From NCBI RefSeq assembly GCF_012070395.1, contig NZ_JAAFYS010000004.1:434001-498000 (forward strand): 64,000 bases of DNA, given 5' to 3'. A program made the position numbers and the translations under genes. The notes beneath the pieces were generated by a model. It did not search any database. It had not been told where the DNA came from and was given only the letters and a program-made list of their open reading frames with translations. Of this stretch, positions 63,396 through 64,000 are shown piece by piece. Numbering within the stretch: position 1 is the first letter of the stretch; each line of letters begins with the position of its first letter. This stretch comes from Pseudoroseicyclus tamaricis. GTDB lineage: Bacteria > Pseudomonadota > Alphaproteobacteria > Rhodobacterales > Rhodobacteraceae.

Positions 63396-63574
63396 CGGTG
63401 TGCCGCGTGGCTCTACGGGTTCGGCCGGGGGGTGTCAACGGGTTTCGATGCGTGGAATTCAGGCGTCGCGCGGCGGTGTGCGGGATGGCTGGCGGGGATG
63501 CGCCCCTTTCGCCTTGCCCGCTCACCGCGCCGAGACTAAACCCGGGCCCGACAGCAGTGAAGGACGGAGCGACC

Positions 63575-64000
63575 ATGGCAGGGCTCGTCACCATCTTCGG
63601 CGGATCGGGGTTTCTCGGGCGGCACATCGCCCGGCGGCTGGCCAAGGAGGGCTGGCGCGTCCGTGTCGCCGTCCGTGAGGTCGCGGCGGCGGGGTTCGTC
63701 CGGCAATACGGCGTCGTCGGCCAGGTCATGCCGGTCTTCTGCAACATCCGCGACGACGATTCGGTGGCCGCGGCGCTGGCGGGGGCGGATGCCGCCATCA
63801 ACTGCGTCGGCATCCTCGCCGACAACGGGCGCAACACGCTGAAAGCGATCAACGAGGATGGCGCCGCCCGCATCGCGCGGGTGTCGAAGGAGATGGGCAT
63901 CAAGCATCTCGTCCACCTCTCGGGCCTCGGCGCCGATGCGGACAGCGAGAGCAGCTACCTGCGCACCAAGGCCGACGGCGAGCAGGCGGTGCGCGAGATC
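63575..64000 (+). CDS. NDUFA9-like NAD(P)-binding epimerase-type protein (5' part)
   Basis: The first 142 residues are present; the gene runs off the right edge. It has the extended SDR start [21 protein letters not shown], then [47 protein letters not shown] and [12 protein letters not shown] (Y...K active-site-like pair). This matches the complex I NDUFA9-type proteins of alphaproteobacteria. GGACGGAGCG lies before ATG 63575. Confidence 0.9.
   Translation, partial: MAGLVTIFGGSGFLGRHIARRLAKEGWRVRVAVREVAAAGFVRQYGVVGQVMPVFCNIRDDDSVAAALAGADAAINCVGILADNGRNTLKAINEDGAARIARVSKEMGIKHLVHLSGLGADADSESSYLRTKADGEQAVREI

Overview
This 64 kb window is chromosomal DNA of a high-GC alphaproteobacterium, most likely a Rhodobacteraceae (Roseobacter-group) bacterium. 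The placement is inferred from gene order and content: lptC-lptA-lptB-hpf-ptsN, dnaK-dnaJ, TRAP transporters, a tetrahydrofolate-dependent O-demethylase, an NDUFA9-like protein, and frequent GTG/TTG starts with 4-bp gene overlaps. No database search was possible, so all family names rest on motifs and remembered family features.

Layout. 1-5.8 kb: a locus for a methoxylated aromatic or related organic acid, with a partial NAD-binding oxidoreductase, a complete TRAP transporter, a LigM-like O-demethylase and a GntR/FCD regulator. An identical 12-bp palindrome lies in front of both the demethylase and the regulator. 6-9.9 kb: RNase D and the lptCAB-hpf-ptsN group. 9.9-19.9 kb: a surface-polysaccharide locus (two-part sulfotransferase, four glycosyltransferases, galU, the PAP phosphatase cysQ, an ABC-2 export permease). 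21-27 kb: a 2OG-type alkB, dnaK-dnaJ, a DedA protein and radC. 26.8-30.9 kb: a DsbA-like protein, DciA-like protein, mutY, alkane monooxygenase and a ccdAB toxin-antitoxin pair. 30.9-35.6 kb: a type I secretion ABC/HlyD pair, then mlaA-mlaC. 35.8-51.9 kb: housekeeping and small metabolic genes including phhB, an MscS channel, a peroxiredoxin, a ferredoxin-reductase-like flavoprotein, rsmD, map, a CinA-like protein, tsaC, frmA and ugd.

52.2-63.3 kb is an integrated genomic island. A 24-bp direct repeat (52172-52195 and 63301-63324) bounds it; the right copy contains the 3' end of an intact tRNA-Leu(CAG). A tyrosine integrase lies just inside the left repeat, followed by an unknown protein, an AlpA-like excisionase, and a reverse transcriptase-like protein whose catalytic box reads YADN instead of YADD. 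On the opposite strand are four tightly coupled genes: a cytosine-5 DNA methyltransferase, a MutL/MORC-like GHKL ATPase, a Z1-domain helicase-like protein and a PD-(D/E)XK-type protein. Together they resemble the MutL-Z1 (MZA-like) class of antiphage/restriction systems, here without a recognisable AIPR partner. The reverse transcriptase and this cassette are the most notable content.

Three intergenic gaps (19.9-20.9, 26.4-26.8, 41.8-42.1 kb) carry a composite repeat family: about 148-bp inverted-repeat units whose arms change together between copies, flanked by short hairpins ending in CTACGG. One copy has the form of a complete MITE-like element. Two other gaps carry perfect palindromes built on ACCATATGGT.
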